Below are positions 1 through 7,168 of a stretch of DNA of 23,071 bases, piece by piece. How positions within the stretch are numbered: position 1 is the stretch's first letter; every line of letters starts with the position of its first letter. Position numbers and translations under genes: made by a program. The notes beneath the pieces were generated by a model. It made no database searches. It had not been told where the DNA came from and saw only the letters and a list, made by a program, of their open reading frames with translations. The stretch is taken from NCBI GenBank assembly GCA_040235405.1, contig JBECKT010000068.1, positions 1-23,071 on the forward strand, written 5' to 3'. Source of the DNA: PGZG01 sp040235405 (GTDB lineage: Bacteria; Pseudomonadota; Gammaproteobacteria; Pseudomonadales; Alcanivoracaceae).

Positions 1-269
1 ATCAGGCCGTAGGCAACCACCACCATAACGTCCGCCGTCAGCGCTGCCAGCTCGGCCTGAATCTCCTCGCCCTTGAGATTCTCCGGCTGCAGCACCGGGA
101 TGCCATGCTGCAGCGCCAGCTGCTTGACCGGGCTCGGCTGCAGGGCACGGCCACGCCCGGCCGGGCGGTCCGGCTGGGTCAGCACGGCAATCACCTGATG
201 GGGGGAAGCGAGCAGCGCCACCAGGCTCTCGGCGGCGAATTCCGGCGTACCGGCAAAAATTATGCGCAA
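1..269 (-). CDS. fmt: Methionyl-tRNA formyltransferase, N-terminal part (cut by window edge)
   Basis: This enzyme puts a formyl group from 10-formyltetrahydrofolate onto the methionine of initiator tRNA. About 89 N-terminal residues lie in the window and the frame runs open off base 1. They begin LRIIFAGTPEFAA, then carry LTQPDRPAGRG and end in VMVVVAYGL, all typical of the Fmt N-terminal Rossmann domain. No ATG fits the family start. I chose TTG at 269-267 because a GAGG lies 8 bases upstream and the conserved LRIIFAGTP follows at once. The gene follows def on the same strand with a 34-base gap, so the two are probably co-transcribed, matching their linked roles of adding and removing the formyl group. 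The identity is secure; the TTG start is an inference. Confidence 0.95.
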   Translation of the reverse strand, partial: MRIIFAGTPEFAAESLVALLASPHQVIAVLTQPDRPAGRGRALQPSPVKQLALQHGIPVLQPENLKGEEIQAELAALTADVMVVVAYGL

Positions 270-303
270 GGGACTGGCCTCGTGGGCTAAATGACAGAGT
301 GGA

Positions 304-807
304 TCAGGCGTGCCGCTGGACCTTTTCCAGCTTCTTGCGGATGCGCTCGCGCTTCAGCCGCGACACATGGTCAACGAACAGCTTGCCTTCCAGGTGATCA
401 ACCTCATGCTGCAGGCATACCGACAGCAGACCATCGGCCTCCAGTTCGAACAGCTGGCCATCGCGATCCAGCGCCTTGACCAGAATCCGGTCCGGCCGCT
501 CCACCAGCTCGTGGAAGCCGGGTACCGACAGGCAGCCCTCCTCATACGGCTTGGTGTCACTGCCAAGCGGCGTGATCTGCGGGTTGATAAACACCATCGG
601 CTGGTCGCCATTTTCAGAAATATCCAGCACCAACAGGCGCTTATGCACATTAATCTGAGTCGCAGCCAGACCAATCCCGGGCGCGGCGTACATGGTTTCG
701 AACATGTCATCAATCAGTTTGCGCAGTGCGTCATCCACCTTTTCCACCGGCTTTGCTACGGTGCGCAGACGGGGGTCCGGAAATTCGAGTATCTCAAGTA
801 AAGCCAT
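304..807 (-). CDS. def: Peptide deformylase
   Basis: This metalloenzyme removes the N-formyl group from nascent proteins. The 167-residue length is normal. All three family motifs are present: GIGLAATQ near residues 44-51, EGCLS with metal-ligand Cys92, and HEVDH with metal ligands His134 and His138 and catalytic Glu135. The basic C-terminal tail (RLKRERIRKKLEK) is usual for the bacterial type I form. The gene is followed by fmt on the same strand and diverges from the LysM gene at 966, an arrangement also known in Pseudomonas. An AGGA lies upstream of the ATG. Confidence 0.98.
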   Translation of the reverse strand: MALLEILEFPDPRLRTVAKPVEKVDDALRKLIDDMFETMYAAPGIGLAATQINVHKRLLVLDISENGDQPMVFINPQITPLGSDTKPYEEGCLSVPGFHELVERPDRILVKALDRDGQLFELEADGLLSVCLQHEVDHLEGKLFVDHVSRLKRERIRKKLEKVQRHA

Positions 808-846
808 AAGTCCGGTCCTGAAGTTGCGACAGCACTCTAAATATGG

Positions 847-876
847 TTGCTAACGCTATGATCACATTGCTAATAT
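847..876 (+). promoter_or_regulatory. Candidate sigma70 promoter for the LysM gene
   Basis: TTGCTA at 847-852 and TAATAT at 871-876 are separated by 18 bases in the def/LysM divergent gap, 89 bases before the LysM ATG. The -10 box matches five of six consensus bases. I found no equally good pair facing def. This is a match by eye only. Confidence 0.4.
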
Positions 877-965
877 CGGCTCCAAACACTGCCTGAATCG
901 GGCTGATTTGCCCCCCGGTTCAAGGCACTTGGGACCACGCCAATAATGATAAAAGGAATCCGGTA

Positions 966-2075
966 ATGATGAAATCGCTCCTGCGCGCCGTGTCCGCCGG
1001 ACTGCTGGTGACGGTTGCGGGTCTCGGTGCCCTTCAGGCCTCGGCGGATGTCACCCTCAAGAACGGACACCCGCAAGTCTACTACGTCAAGCAAGGCGAT
1101 ACCCTCTGGGATATCTCCAGTCAGTTTCTCGAAAGCCCCTGGCAGTGGCCGGAGCTTTGGCATGTCAACGAGGAAATCGACAATCCGCATCTGATCTACC
1201 CGGGCGATGTGATCAAGCTGGTCTATGTTGAGGGTCGGCCACAGCTGCAGGTAGAGCGCTCGACGGATTCACCGAAGGAAACCGTCAAGATGATGGCCGA
1301 TGGCTCGCTGGTGAAACTGTCACCGGAAGTGCGCGAGCTGCCACTGGACTCCGCCATTCCGACCATTCCGGTCAGCAGTATCCAGACCTTCCTGCGTGAT
1401 GCTCTTGTTGTCACCAAGGACGAAGTGGCGCAGGCACCTTATATTGTTGCCGGTGCCGACCGTCGCGTGGTGTACGCTCAAGGCGACACCGTGTACGCAC
1501 TTGACCCGGTAACCAAGTGGGCCGAACTGATTCAATCCTACGGTGTGTTCCGCGTTGGCCATCGCTATGTCGACCCGGAAACCAATGAAATCCTGGGCAT
1601 CGAGGCGCTCAAGATCGGCATGGTCCGGACCACCGATCGGGCCGGCGAAATGGGCACTTTCCGGGTAGTCCAGAGCCAGGAAGATATCCGTCCGGAAGAC
1701 CGTCTGTTTACCAGCCGCGAAGGCCGGATGCAGTCCATCTTCTACCCCGCGGCTCCGGACACTGCGGTTGAGGCTCGCATTATTCGCTTCTTCGACCGCC
1801 TGCACAGCGTCGCCCGAAATGACGTCGTCGTGATTAACAAGGGCAGCCGTGACGGCCTGCGCGATGGACATGTGCTGGAAGTCGTACAGGACGGCGAAGT
1901 CATCAAGGATCCAGTGCGCAAGGGCACCGTTAAACTGCCGGGCGTCAAGGCCGGCACAATGGTGCTGTTCCGGGTATTCGAGAAAGTGTCTTACGGCCTG
2001 ATTGTTCAGGCAACTGTGCCAATCCGGATGAATGATCTGGCCACCAACCCCACCGGCAGCATGCCGGATATGTAA
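966..2075 (+). CDS. tsaP: Secreted LysM-domain protein, TsaP-like
   Basis: The 369-residue protein starts with a signal peptide (basic MMKSLLR, hydrophobic core, cleavage likely after ALQASA near residue 27), so it is exported. A LysM domain follows at about residues 38-87 (YYVKQGDTLWDIS ... NPHLIYPGDVIKL), which should bind peptidoglycan. The C-terminal third (from about 275, RIIRFFDRLHSVARND, to IVQATVPIRMND) resembles the FlgT C-terminal region found in TsaP. In Neisseria and Pseudomonas, TsaP anchors the type IV pilus secretin to the cell wall; the P. aeruginosa homologue also sits between def and dprA. AAAGGA at 952-957 supports ATG 966; a second ATG follows directly. The LysM and export calls are firm. 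The pilus role rests on family and gene order, as no pilus genes are in view. Confidence 0.85.
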   Translation: MMKSLLRAVSAGLLVTVAGLGALQASADVTLKNGHPQVYYVKQGDTLWDISSQFLESPWQWPELWHVNEEIDNPHLIYPGDVIKLVYVEGRPQLQVERSTDSPKETVKMMADGSLVKLSPEVRELPLDSAIPTIPVSSIQTFLRDALVVTKDEVAQAPYIVAGADRRVVYAQGDTVYALDPVTKWAELIQSYGVFRVGHRYVDPETNEILGIEALKIGMVRTTDRAGEMGTFRVVQSQEDIRPEDRLFTSREGRMQSIFYPAAPDTAVEARIIRFFDRLHSVARNDVVVINKGSRDGLRDGHVLEVVQDGEVIKDPVRKGTVKLPGVKAGTMVLFRVFEKVSYGLIVQATVPIRMNDLATNPTGSMPDM

Positions 2076-2096
2076 TCCATCAGCCATTTGCACAAC

Positions 2097-2129
2097 AAAA
2101 ACCCGGTGCTAGCCTGACCGGGTTTTTTT
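2097..2129 (+). terminator. Rho-independent terminator after the LysM gene
   Basis: AAAAACCCGGT (2097-2107) pairs perfectly with ACCGGGTTTTT (2117-2127) around a 9-base loop, and the T run continues to 2129. It lies 21 bases after the LysM stop and 17 bases before the dprA ATG, so it should separate the two transcripts at least partly. Confidence 0.9.
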
Positions 2130-2146
2130 ATGCCCGGAACCTTCGC

Positions 2147-3232
2147 ATGGATCGCGAAACCCTTCTGCTCAGTGCCTGTCTTGCCTGTGGCGGCAACAGC
2201 ACGGAGCTGCAACGCTGGCTGGCGGAACCCTTCTCATCCACCAATGACCTGCTCAGTCCGGCACGTCAACGTCGGGCACGTATTCGTCCCCGGTCTGCCG
2301 CCACGCTGAATGAAATCCTCGGCAGCGGCGAGGGCGCACGCCGCCTGCACCAGCTGCACAGTGGTGGTTGGCAAATGCTGGAACCCGACAGCGATCTCTG
2401 GCCGGATCTGCTGCGGCAGATCGACGACGCCCCGCCGCTGTTGTTTGTGCGCGGAGAGCCGGCCCTGCTGTCACGGCCACAGCTGGCCATGGTCGGCGCC
2501 CGACACGCCTCGACGGAAGGGCTCGACAACGCCCGCCGCTTTGCCCGGACTCTGGCCGGCGCAGGCTTCACCATTACCAGCGGCCTTGCTCTCGGTGTTG
2601 ATCGCGCCGCCCATGAGGGTGCACTGCAGGGCGGCACCACAGTGGCAGTGCTCGGGCACGGCCCCGGCCCCTGTTATCCACCACGCAACCAGGCGCTGGC
2701 CGAGGAAATTATCAGTAAGGACGGCGCCCTGCTGACCGAGTTTCCCCCGGGCCTGCCGCCACGGGCGGCGTTTTTTCCGCAGCGCAATCGACTGATCAGC
2801 GGCCTGTCACTGGCCACCATCGTTGTTGAGGCAGCGGAACGCTCCGGGTCGCTCATTACCGCCAGGCTCGCTGCCGCCCAGGGCCGGGAAGTTTTCGCCA
2901 TCCCCGGCTCAATCCATAATCCGCTCAGCAAGGGCTGCCACCGGTTGCTACGGGACGGCGCCAACTGGCTTGAATCAGTAGCGGATGTGCTGGCCGTTTT
3001 CTCCAGCCTGACCATGGTCGCAGAAAGCACGCTGCCAAATAGCACCGGTAGCACACACCCATTGCTTCAATACTTCGTCAGCGGCCCGAACAGCATTGAC
3101 CAGCTCCAGCTTCGCAGCGCCATCGACATCAGCGAGCTGTCACGTCTGTTATCACAGCTGGAACTCAGTGGCGATATCCGCCGCGTGCCCGGCGGCTATG
3201 CCCGCTGTCATGACCAGCCAGAACTTTCCTGA
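2147..3232 (+). CDS. dprA: DNA processing protein DprA
   Basis: DprA loads RecA onto incoming single-stranded DNA during natural transformation. The 361-residue protein has an N-terminal SAM-like region (1-75), the Rossmann-like DprA/Smf core (about 85-295) and a C-terminal winged-helix-like DML1 part (about 305-355, ending LSGDIRRVPGGYARC). Core signatures are MVGARHAS, TSGLALGVDRAAHEGAL, FFPQRNRLISGLS, ERSGSLITARLA and AIPGSIHNPLSKGCHRL. The AVLGHGPGPCYPPRN segment departs slightly from the usual GTGLDxxYPxxN form. No clear Shine-Dalgarno precedes ATG 2147, and the upstream terminator's T run ends only 17 bases before it, so translation may be weak or the transcript very short-leadered. Confidence 0.97.
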   Translation: MDRETLLLSACLACGGNSTELQRWLAEPFSSTNDLLSPARQRRARIRPRSAATLNEILGSGEGARRLHQLHSGGWQMLEPDSDLWPDLLRQIDDAPPLLFVRGEPALLSRPQLAMVGARHASTEGLDNARRFARTLAGAGFTITSGLALGVDRAAHEGALQGGTTVAVLGHGPGPCYPPRNQALAEEIISKDGALLTEFPPGLPPRAAFFPQRNRLISGLSLATIVVEAAERSGSLITARLAAAQGREVFAIPGSIHNPLSKGCHRLLRDGANWLESVADVLAVFSSLTMVAESTLPNSTGSTHPLLQYFVSGPNSIDQLQLRSAIDISELSRLLSQLELSGDIRRVPGGYARCHDQPELS

Positions 3233-3253
3233 GCCGCAGTCAGTCACAGCCGC

Positions 3254-3281
3254 TTGTTTCGGCTACACTTCGCTCTGTTTA
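3254..3281 (+). promoter_or_regulatory. Possible promoter before tsaC
   Basis: TTGTTT (3254-3259) and TGTTTA (3276-3281) lie 16 bases apart in the 75-base dprA-tsaC gap. The match is weak. The gap itself, larger than any other in the tsaC-hemF-aroE run, is the better hint of a start site here. Confidence 0.25.
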
Positions 3282-3307
3282 GCCGGCGTCAGGACAGGAC
3301 TGCTGCC

Positions 3308-3856
3308 ATGTGGATGCATCTTCATCAGGCCGCCCTCATATTACATCAGGGTGGCGTTATCGCTTACCCGACCGAGGCGGTTTATGGTCTGGGGTGCGAC
3401 CCGCTTAATCAGGCGGCGGTCATGCGTTTGCTGGAGATCAAATCCAGGCCGGTGCGCAAGGGGCTGATTCTGCTCGGCGCCGATCTCGATCAGTTGGCGC
3501 CTTTTGTCGAGCTCACCGCTGAACAACGGCAACGGCTTCGGCAACACTGGCCACTGGCAACCACCTATCTGGTTCGCGCCAGCGCGCTGACCCCGGCGTG
3601 GATTCGGGGCGATCATGATAAAGTGGCGGTCCGCGTCAGCCAGCACCCGGTTGCCACCGAGCTGTGCCGCCGCGCTGGTGGCCCGCTGGTATCCACCAGT
3701 GCCAACCATGCTGGTGCTCCGGCCTGTCGCAATGTCTTTCAGGTCACCCGACAGCTGGGCGCGGATCTGGATTTTATTGTCACCGGTCAATGCGACCGCG
3801 CTGCGCGGCCGTCTACTATTATCGACCTTGAAAGCAGGGCCGTTTTGCGGCAATGA
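3308..3856 (+). CDS. tsaC: Threonylcarbamoyl-AMP synthase
   Basis: TsaC makes threonylcarbamoyl-AMP from threonine, bicarbonate and ATP, the first step of the t6A37 modification of ANN-decoding tRNAs. The 182-residue length fits the short TsaC/YrdC type rather than the longer Sua5 type. Visible motifs are GGVIAYPTEAVYGLGCDP near residues 14-31, KSRPVRKGLILL with the conserved K-R-KGL pattern, and PLVSTSANHAG. The frame is open further upstream to a TTG at 3254, but AGGA at 3296-3299 sits 8 bases before ATG 3308, and the protein from there matches the family. hemF starts 7 bases after the stop, so the two are very likely co-transcribed. Confidence 0.95.
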   Translation: MWMHLHQAALILHQGGVIAYPTEAVYGLGCDPLNQAAVMRLLEIKSRPVRKGLILLGADLDQLAPFVELTAEQRQRLRQHWPLATTYLVRASALTPAWIRGDHDKVAVRVSQHPVATELCRRAGGPLVSTSANHAGAPACRNVFQVTRQLGADLDFIVTGQCDRAARPSTIIDLESRAVLRQ

Positions 3857-3863
3857 GGCTTTA

Positions 3864-4769
3864 ATGCAGGATGTAAATCCGGATGCCGTCAAACATTATC
3901 TGCTGACACTGCAGGACGACATCTGTGCGCAACTGGCGCAGGTTGACGGCGGCCAGTTTGTTGAAGACAGCTGGCAACGTGCCGAAGGCGGCGGCGGTCG
4001 CTCACGGGTACTGGAAAACAGCACCGTGATTGAAAAGGGCGGGGTCAATTTTTCCCATGTGTTCGGCACGCAACTGCCCCCATCTGCCACCGCCCACCGG
4101 CCCGAGCTGGCCGGGCGTCACTGGCAAGCCATGGGAGTATCACTGGTGATTCATCCACGCAATCCCTACGCACCCACCAGCCATGCCAATGTCCGTTTCT
4201 TTATTGCCGAGAAAGAAGGCGAGGCGCCGGTGTGGTGGTTTGGTGGCGGCTTTGATCTGACGCCTTATTACGGTAATGAAGACGACGTACGCAGCTGGCA
4301 CCGCACCGCCCGCGACGCCTGCGCTCCGTTCGGCGAGGATGTCTATCCGCATTTCAAGAAATGGTGCGACGAGTATTTTTTCCTCAAACATCGCGGCGAG
4401 GCGCGCGGTGTTGGCGGGCTGTTCTTTGACGACTACAACGCAGGCGGCTTCGACAATGCCTTCGCTCTGATGCGCTCGGTGGGAGATGCCTATATCCAGG
4501 CCTATCGACCGATTCTGCAGGCGCGCAAGGAGGTTCCCTATGGTGAACGCGAACGCCAGTTCCAGCTCTATCGCCGCGGCCGCTACGTCGAATTCAATCT
4601 GGTGTTCGATCGCGGCACCCTGTTCGGATTGCAATCCGGCGGCCGGACTGAATCCATCCTGATGTCATTGCCACCACTGGTCAGCTGGCGTTATGACTGG
4701 CAACCGGAACCCGGTTCTGCGGAAGCGGAGCTGTATGAAAAATTTCTCCCGGTGAGGGACTGGCTCTGA
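3864..4769 (+). CDS. hemF: Oxygen-dependent coproporphyrinogen III oxidase
   Basis: HemF decarboxylates two propionates of coproporphyrinogen III to give protoporphyrinogen IX, using O2, in heme synthesis. The 301-residue length is typical. Conserved blocks include EDSWQRAEGGGGRSRVLE, GVNFSHVFG, the His-containing PTSHANVRFF, WWFGGGFDLTPYYG, HRGEARGVGGLFFDDYN and YVEFNLVFDRGTLFGLQSGG. The frame extends upstream inside tsaC, but ATG 3864 has GAGG at 3855-3858 overlapping the tsaC stop. The stop shares one base with the aroE start (TGATG), so hemF and aroE are translationally coupled. Its presence suggests aerobic or facultative growth. Confidence 0.98.
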   Translation: MQDVNPDAVKHYLLTLQDDICAQLAQVDGGQFVEDSWQRAEGGGGRSRVLENSTVIEKGGVNFSHVFGTQLPPSATAHRPELAGRHWQAMGVSLVIHPRNPYAPTSHANVRFFIAEKEGEAPVWWFGGGFDLTPYYGNEDDVRSWHRTARDACAPFGEDVYPHFKKWCDEYFFLKHRGEARGVGGLFFDDYNAGGFDNAFALMRSVGDAYIQAYRPILQARKEVPYGERERQFQLYRRGRYVEFNLVFDRGTLFGLQSGGRTESILMSLPPLVSWRYDWQPEPGSAEAELYEKFLPVRDWL

Positions 4770-5566
4770 TGGTGTTTGCGCTGTTCGGTAACCCGGTGCA
4801 TCACTCGCGCTCGCCGCAAATCCATACGGCCTTTGCGGCGCAGCGTGAGCAGCCGATGGATTTCCGCCTGATTCTGGCACCGCTGGATGATTTTGCCGGC
4901 AGTGTCCGCGAGTTCTTCAATAATGGTGGCATTGGCGCCAATGTCACCCTGCCATTCAAGGAGCAGGCCTGGGAGCTGTGCGACGAGCTCAGCGACCGCG
5001 CCCGTCATGCCGGCGCGGTGAACACCCTGTGGCAGCAGGATGGTCGGCTGCATGGCGATAACACCGATGGTATCGGCTTGGTCACCGATATACGCGAAAA
5101 TCTGGGCTGGCCGTTGCGCGATCAGCGCATTCTGATTCTTGGCGCTGGCGGCGCAGTACGCGGCGTGCTCGGCCCGTTACTTGACGAACACCCGGCGCAT
5201 ATTCGCATTGCCAATCGCACTGCGGAAAAGGCCCGCGAGCTGTCACTGATGTTTGCCGGGCACGGCGTGCCGGTTTTCGGTGGCGGGCTGGATAAACTTT
5301 CCGGCCCCTATGATCTGATTATCAACGCCATTTCTGCCGGCCTGGGTGGCAGCATGCCGCCGCTGCCGGATAACCTGGTCGGCCGGCAAACCCGTTGCTA
5401 CGACATGATCTATGGCGACACACCGTTTCTGCGCTGGGCAACACTGCGCGGCGCCGCTGCCAGTGCCGATGGCCTTGGCATGCTGGTGGAGCAGGCGGCA
5501 GAAGCGTTTTCCATCTGGCACGGCTGGCGGCCGCAGACCCAACCTGTGATCGAGCAGATGCGGTGA
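4769..5566 (+). CDS. aroE: Shikimate dehydrogenase
   Basis: AroE reduces 3-dehydroshikimate to shikimate with NADPH in aromatic amino-acid synthesis. The 265-residue protein has the shikimate-binding GNPVHHSRSP at the N-terminus, NVTLPFKE with the catalytic Lys, GDNTDGIGL, the nucleotide-binding GAGGAVRGV, the NRT motif expected to contact the NADP phosphate, and C-terminal DGLGMLVEQAA. It overlaps hemF by one base. It overlaps the next gene by four bases (GTGA), so three genes in a row are read without a gap. Confidence 0.97.
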   Translation: MVFALFGNPVHHSRSPQIHTAFAAQREQPMDFRLILAPLDDFAGSVREFFNNGGIGANVTLPFKEQAWELCDELSDRARHAGAVNTLWQQDGRLHGDNTDGIGLVTDIRENLGWPLRDQRILILGAGGAVRGVLGPLLDEHPAHIRIANRTAEKARELSLMFAGHGVPVFGGGLDKLSGPYDLIINAISAGLGGSMPPLPDNLVGRQTRCYDMIYGDTPFLRWATLRGAAASADGLGMLVEQAAEAFSIWHGWRPQTQPVIEQMR

Positions 5567-6555
5567 CCATCAGGCGGTCCCTGTCAGCGGTGTTCGCCGG
5601 GCTGCTGCTGTTGGCCGCTCAGGGACGTGCTGATGTTCTGGCGCTTACCTGGGACAACGATATTTTCTTCCGTGCTGACGGCAATTACACCAATGGTGTC
5701 CGGCTTTCCTGGCTGGGCGACGAGCGCCGCAAACGATGCCAGCGTTGCAGCGCTATTCGCGTGGCTAACAGGCTGTCTTTCCTGCCAGGCATGGGAAGCG
5801 ACGACGCCCACTATTCTCTCGGCATCAACATCGAACAGTTGATGATGACGCCGCAAGACCTGGCAGTACGCACACCGCAATTTGACGATGTGCCCTACGC
5901 CGGACTGTTGCTGGCCGATATCGGGTTGTATGCCCGTACAGAAGACAGCGTCACCGCCTACATGCTGTCTGTTGGCACCACCGGGCCCGACTCCGGAGCC
6001 GCACAGACGCAAAAAATGGTGCACCGCTGGACCTTGTCCGACCCGCCCCGGGGCTGGGATAACCAACTGCCCGGCAAGCCGATTGCCGGGGTTGCGGCTG
6101 TACACGCTCGCTTATTGCATAACACCGATTATCAGAGCCTGACCCGCCAGGCCGGGTTCGCGGTTGGTGCCAGTGCCGACGGCTGGATGGGCAAGCTCAC
6201 TGCTGGCGCTTTCGTTCGTATCGGCCACAATCTGCCGGGCAATATCCTGCCAGACTACGCCGGCACTGGCAGCTCAGCTTCGCTGGCCGGACTCGGCCCT
6301 GTGGACGGAAGCGGCTGGTCTCTGTTTGCCGGCTTGCGTGCTGATGGCATCGGTTGGAGCTATCTGGAAAGCGAGGGCCGACGGGCTGGTTACAATGTCG
6401 AAACCGAGGATCTGGTTGGCGCCGGCATTGCCGGAGGCAGCCTGCAGCGTGGGCGATTTACCACGGTGATGTCTTTCCACCACAGCACATCCTATACGCG
6501 AAGCAGCGAACGCTTTATCAGCTTCGGCACACTGGCCTTCCTTTGGCAGAATTGA
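5563..6555 (+). CDS. Outer-membrane DUF2219 protein, lipid A 3'-O-deacylase (LpxR)-like
   Basis: The 330-residue product starts with a signal peptide (TIRRSLSAVFAGLLLLAAQGRA, cleavage near residue 23) and continues as an outer-membrane barrel-like protein. DUF2219 features are DND at 31-33, NYTNG at 41-45, the PYAGLL block, QTQKMVHRW with a conserved His, and GWDNQL. As I recall, the Salmonella LpxR active site uses an Asn-Asp pair, a Thr and a His; equivalents are visible here. LpxR removes the 3'-acyloxyacyl chain of lipid A, but many DUF2219 members are untested. I chose GTG 5563, four bases inside aroE, because it puts the signal peptide directly at the N-terminus. The stop abuts the stop of convergent yrdA with no base between. 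Confidence 0.8.
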   Translation: MTIRRSLSAVFAGLLLLAAQGRADVLALTWDNDIFFRADGNYTNGVRLSWLGDERRKRCQRCSAIRVANRLSFLPGMGSDDAHYSLGINIEQLMMTPQDLAVRTPQFDDVPYAGLLLADIGLYARTEDSVTAYMLSVGTTGPDSGAAQTQKMVHRWTLSDPPRGWDNQLPGKPIAGVAAVHARLLHNTDYQSLTRQAGFAVGASADGWMGKLTAGAFVRIGHNLPGNILPDYAGTGSSASLAGLGPVDGSGWSLFAGLRADGIGWSYLESEGRRAGYNVETEDLVGAGIAGGSLQRGRFTTVMSFHHSTSYTRSSERFISFGTLAFLWQN

Positions 6556-7086
6556 TCACTCGGCCAGATAGCGATTTTTCAGCTTCACGTAGTTGCCGGC
6601 CACATAGGTGAGAAATTCACGCTCCTCGTCGGTCAGCGCCCGCACCGGCTCCGCCGGCCGGCCCCGGTACAGCCAGCCGGAACTTAACCGCTTGCCCGGT
6701 GGCACCAGCGAGCCGGCCGCCAGGATCACGTCGTCCTCGATCACGGCACCGTCCATCACCATCGCCTGCATGCCGATCATCACCCGGCTACCCACTGCGC
6801 AACCATGCAGCATGGCCTGATGGGCAATGGTCACGTCGCTGCCGATCGACAGGCCATAACCGCCCGGATTGAAACGGGAATCATGGGTGATATGCAGCAC
6901 CGCGTTGTCCTGCACACTGACCCGGTCACCGATGCGGATCTGATGCATGTCGCCGCGGATCACGGCGCAGGGCCAGACTGAGCAATCCGCACCCATTACC
7001 ACATCGCCGATCACCTGGGCCGACTCGTCCACCCAGCTGCCCACACCACTTTGCGGGCTCTTGTTTTCGAAGGAGCGAATCCCCAT
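6556..7086 (-). CDS. yrdA: Gamma-carbonic-anhydrase-like hexapeptide protein (YrdA family)
   Basis: The 176-residue protein is built of hexapeptide repeats (VIGDVVMGADCSVWPCAVIRGD, then IRIGDRVSVQDNAVLH) that form a left-handed beta helix, normally trimeric. Likely zinc-ligand histidines lie in AVLHITH and in TIAHQAMLHGC. The family is related to Cam-type carbonic anhydrase, but YrdA-type proteins often show little or no carbonic anhydrase activity, so the reaction is open. It diverges from prlC, as in P. aeruginosa, and is convergent with the LpxR-like gene with zero intergenic bases. Confidence 0.92.
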   Translation of the reverse strand: MGIRSFENKSPQSGVGSWVDESAQVIGDVVMGADCSVWPCAVIRGDMHQIRIGDRVSVQDNAVLHITHDSRFNPGGYGLSIGSDVTIAHQAMLHGCAVGSRVMIGMQAMVMDGAVIEDDVILAAGSLVPPGKRLSSGWLYRGRPAEPVRALTDEEREFLTYVAGNYVKLKNRYLAE

Positions 7087-7168
7087 CTGCTACACTCACC
7101 ACCGTTGAATTGATCGCGCCCGTTTTTACCCGGCGCCGCCCATGCACTGCATCGATACCGAGGATACC

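Noticed and set aside
310..801. 163-residue plus-strand reading frame opposite def
   Set aside because: Shadow of def, whose motifs are complete; the opposite frame shows no family features.
3254..3307. TTG-initiated N-terminal extension of tsaC
   Set aside because: The ribosome site and family alignment support ATG 3308.
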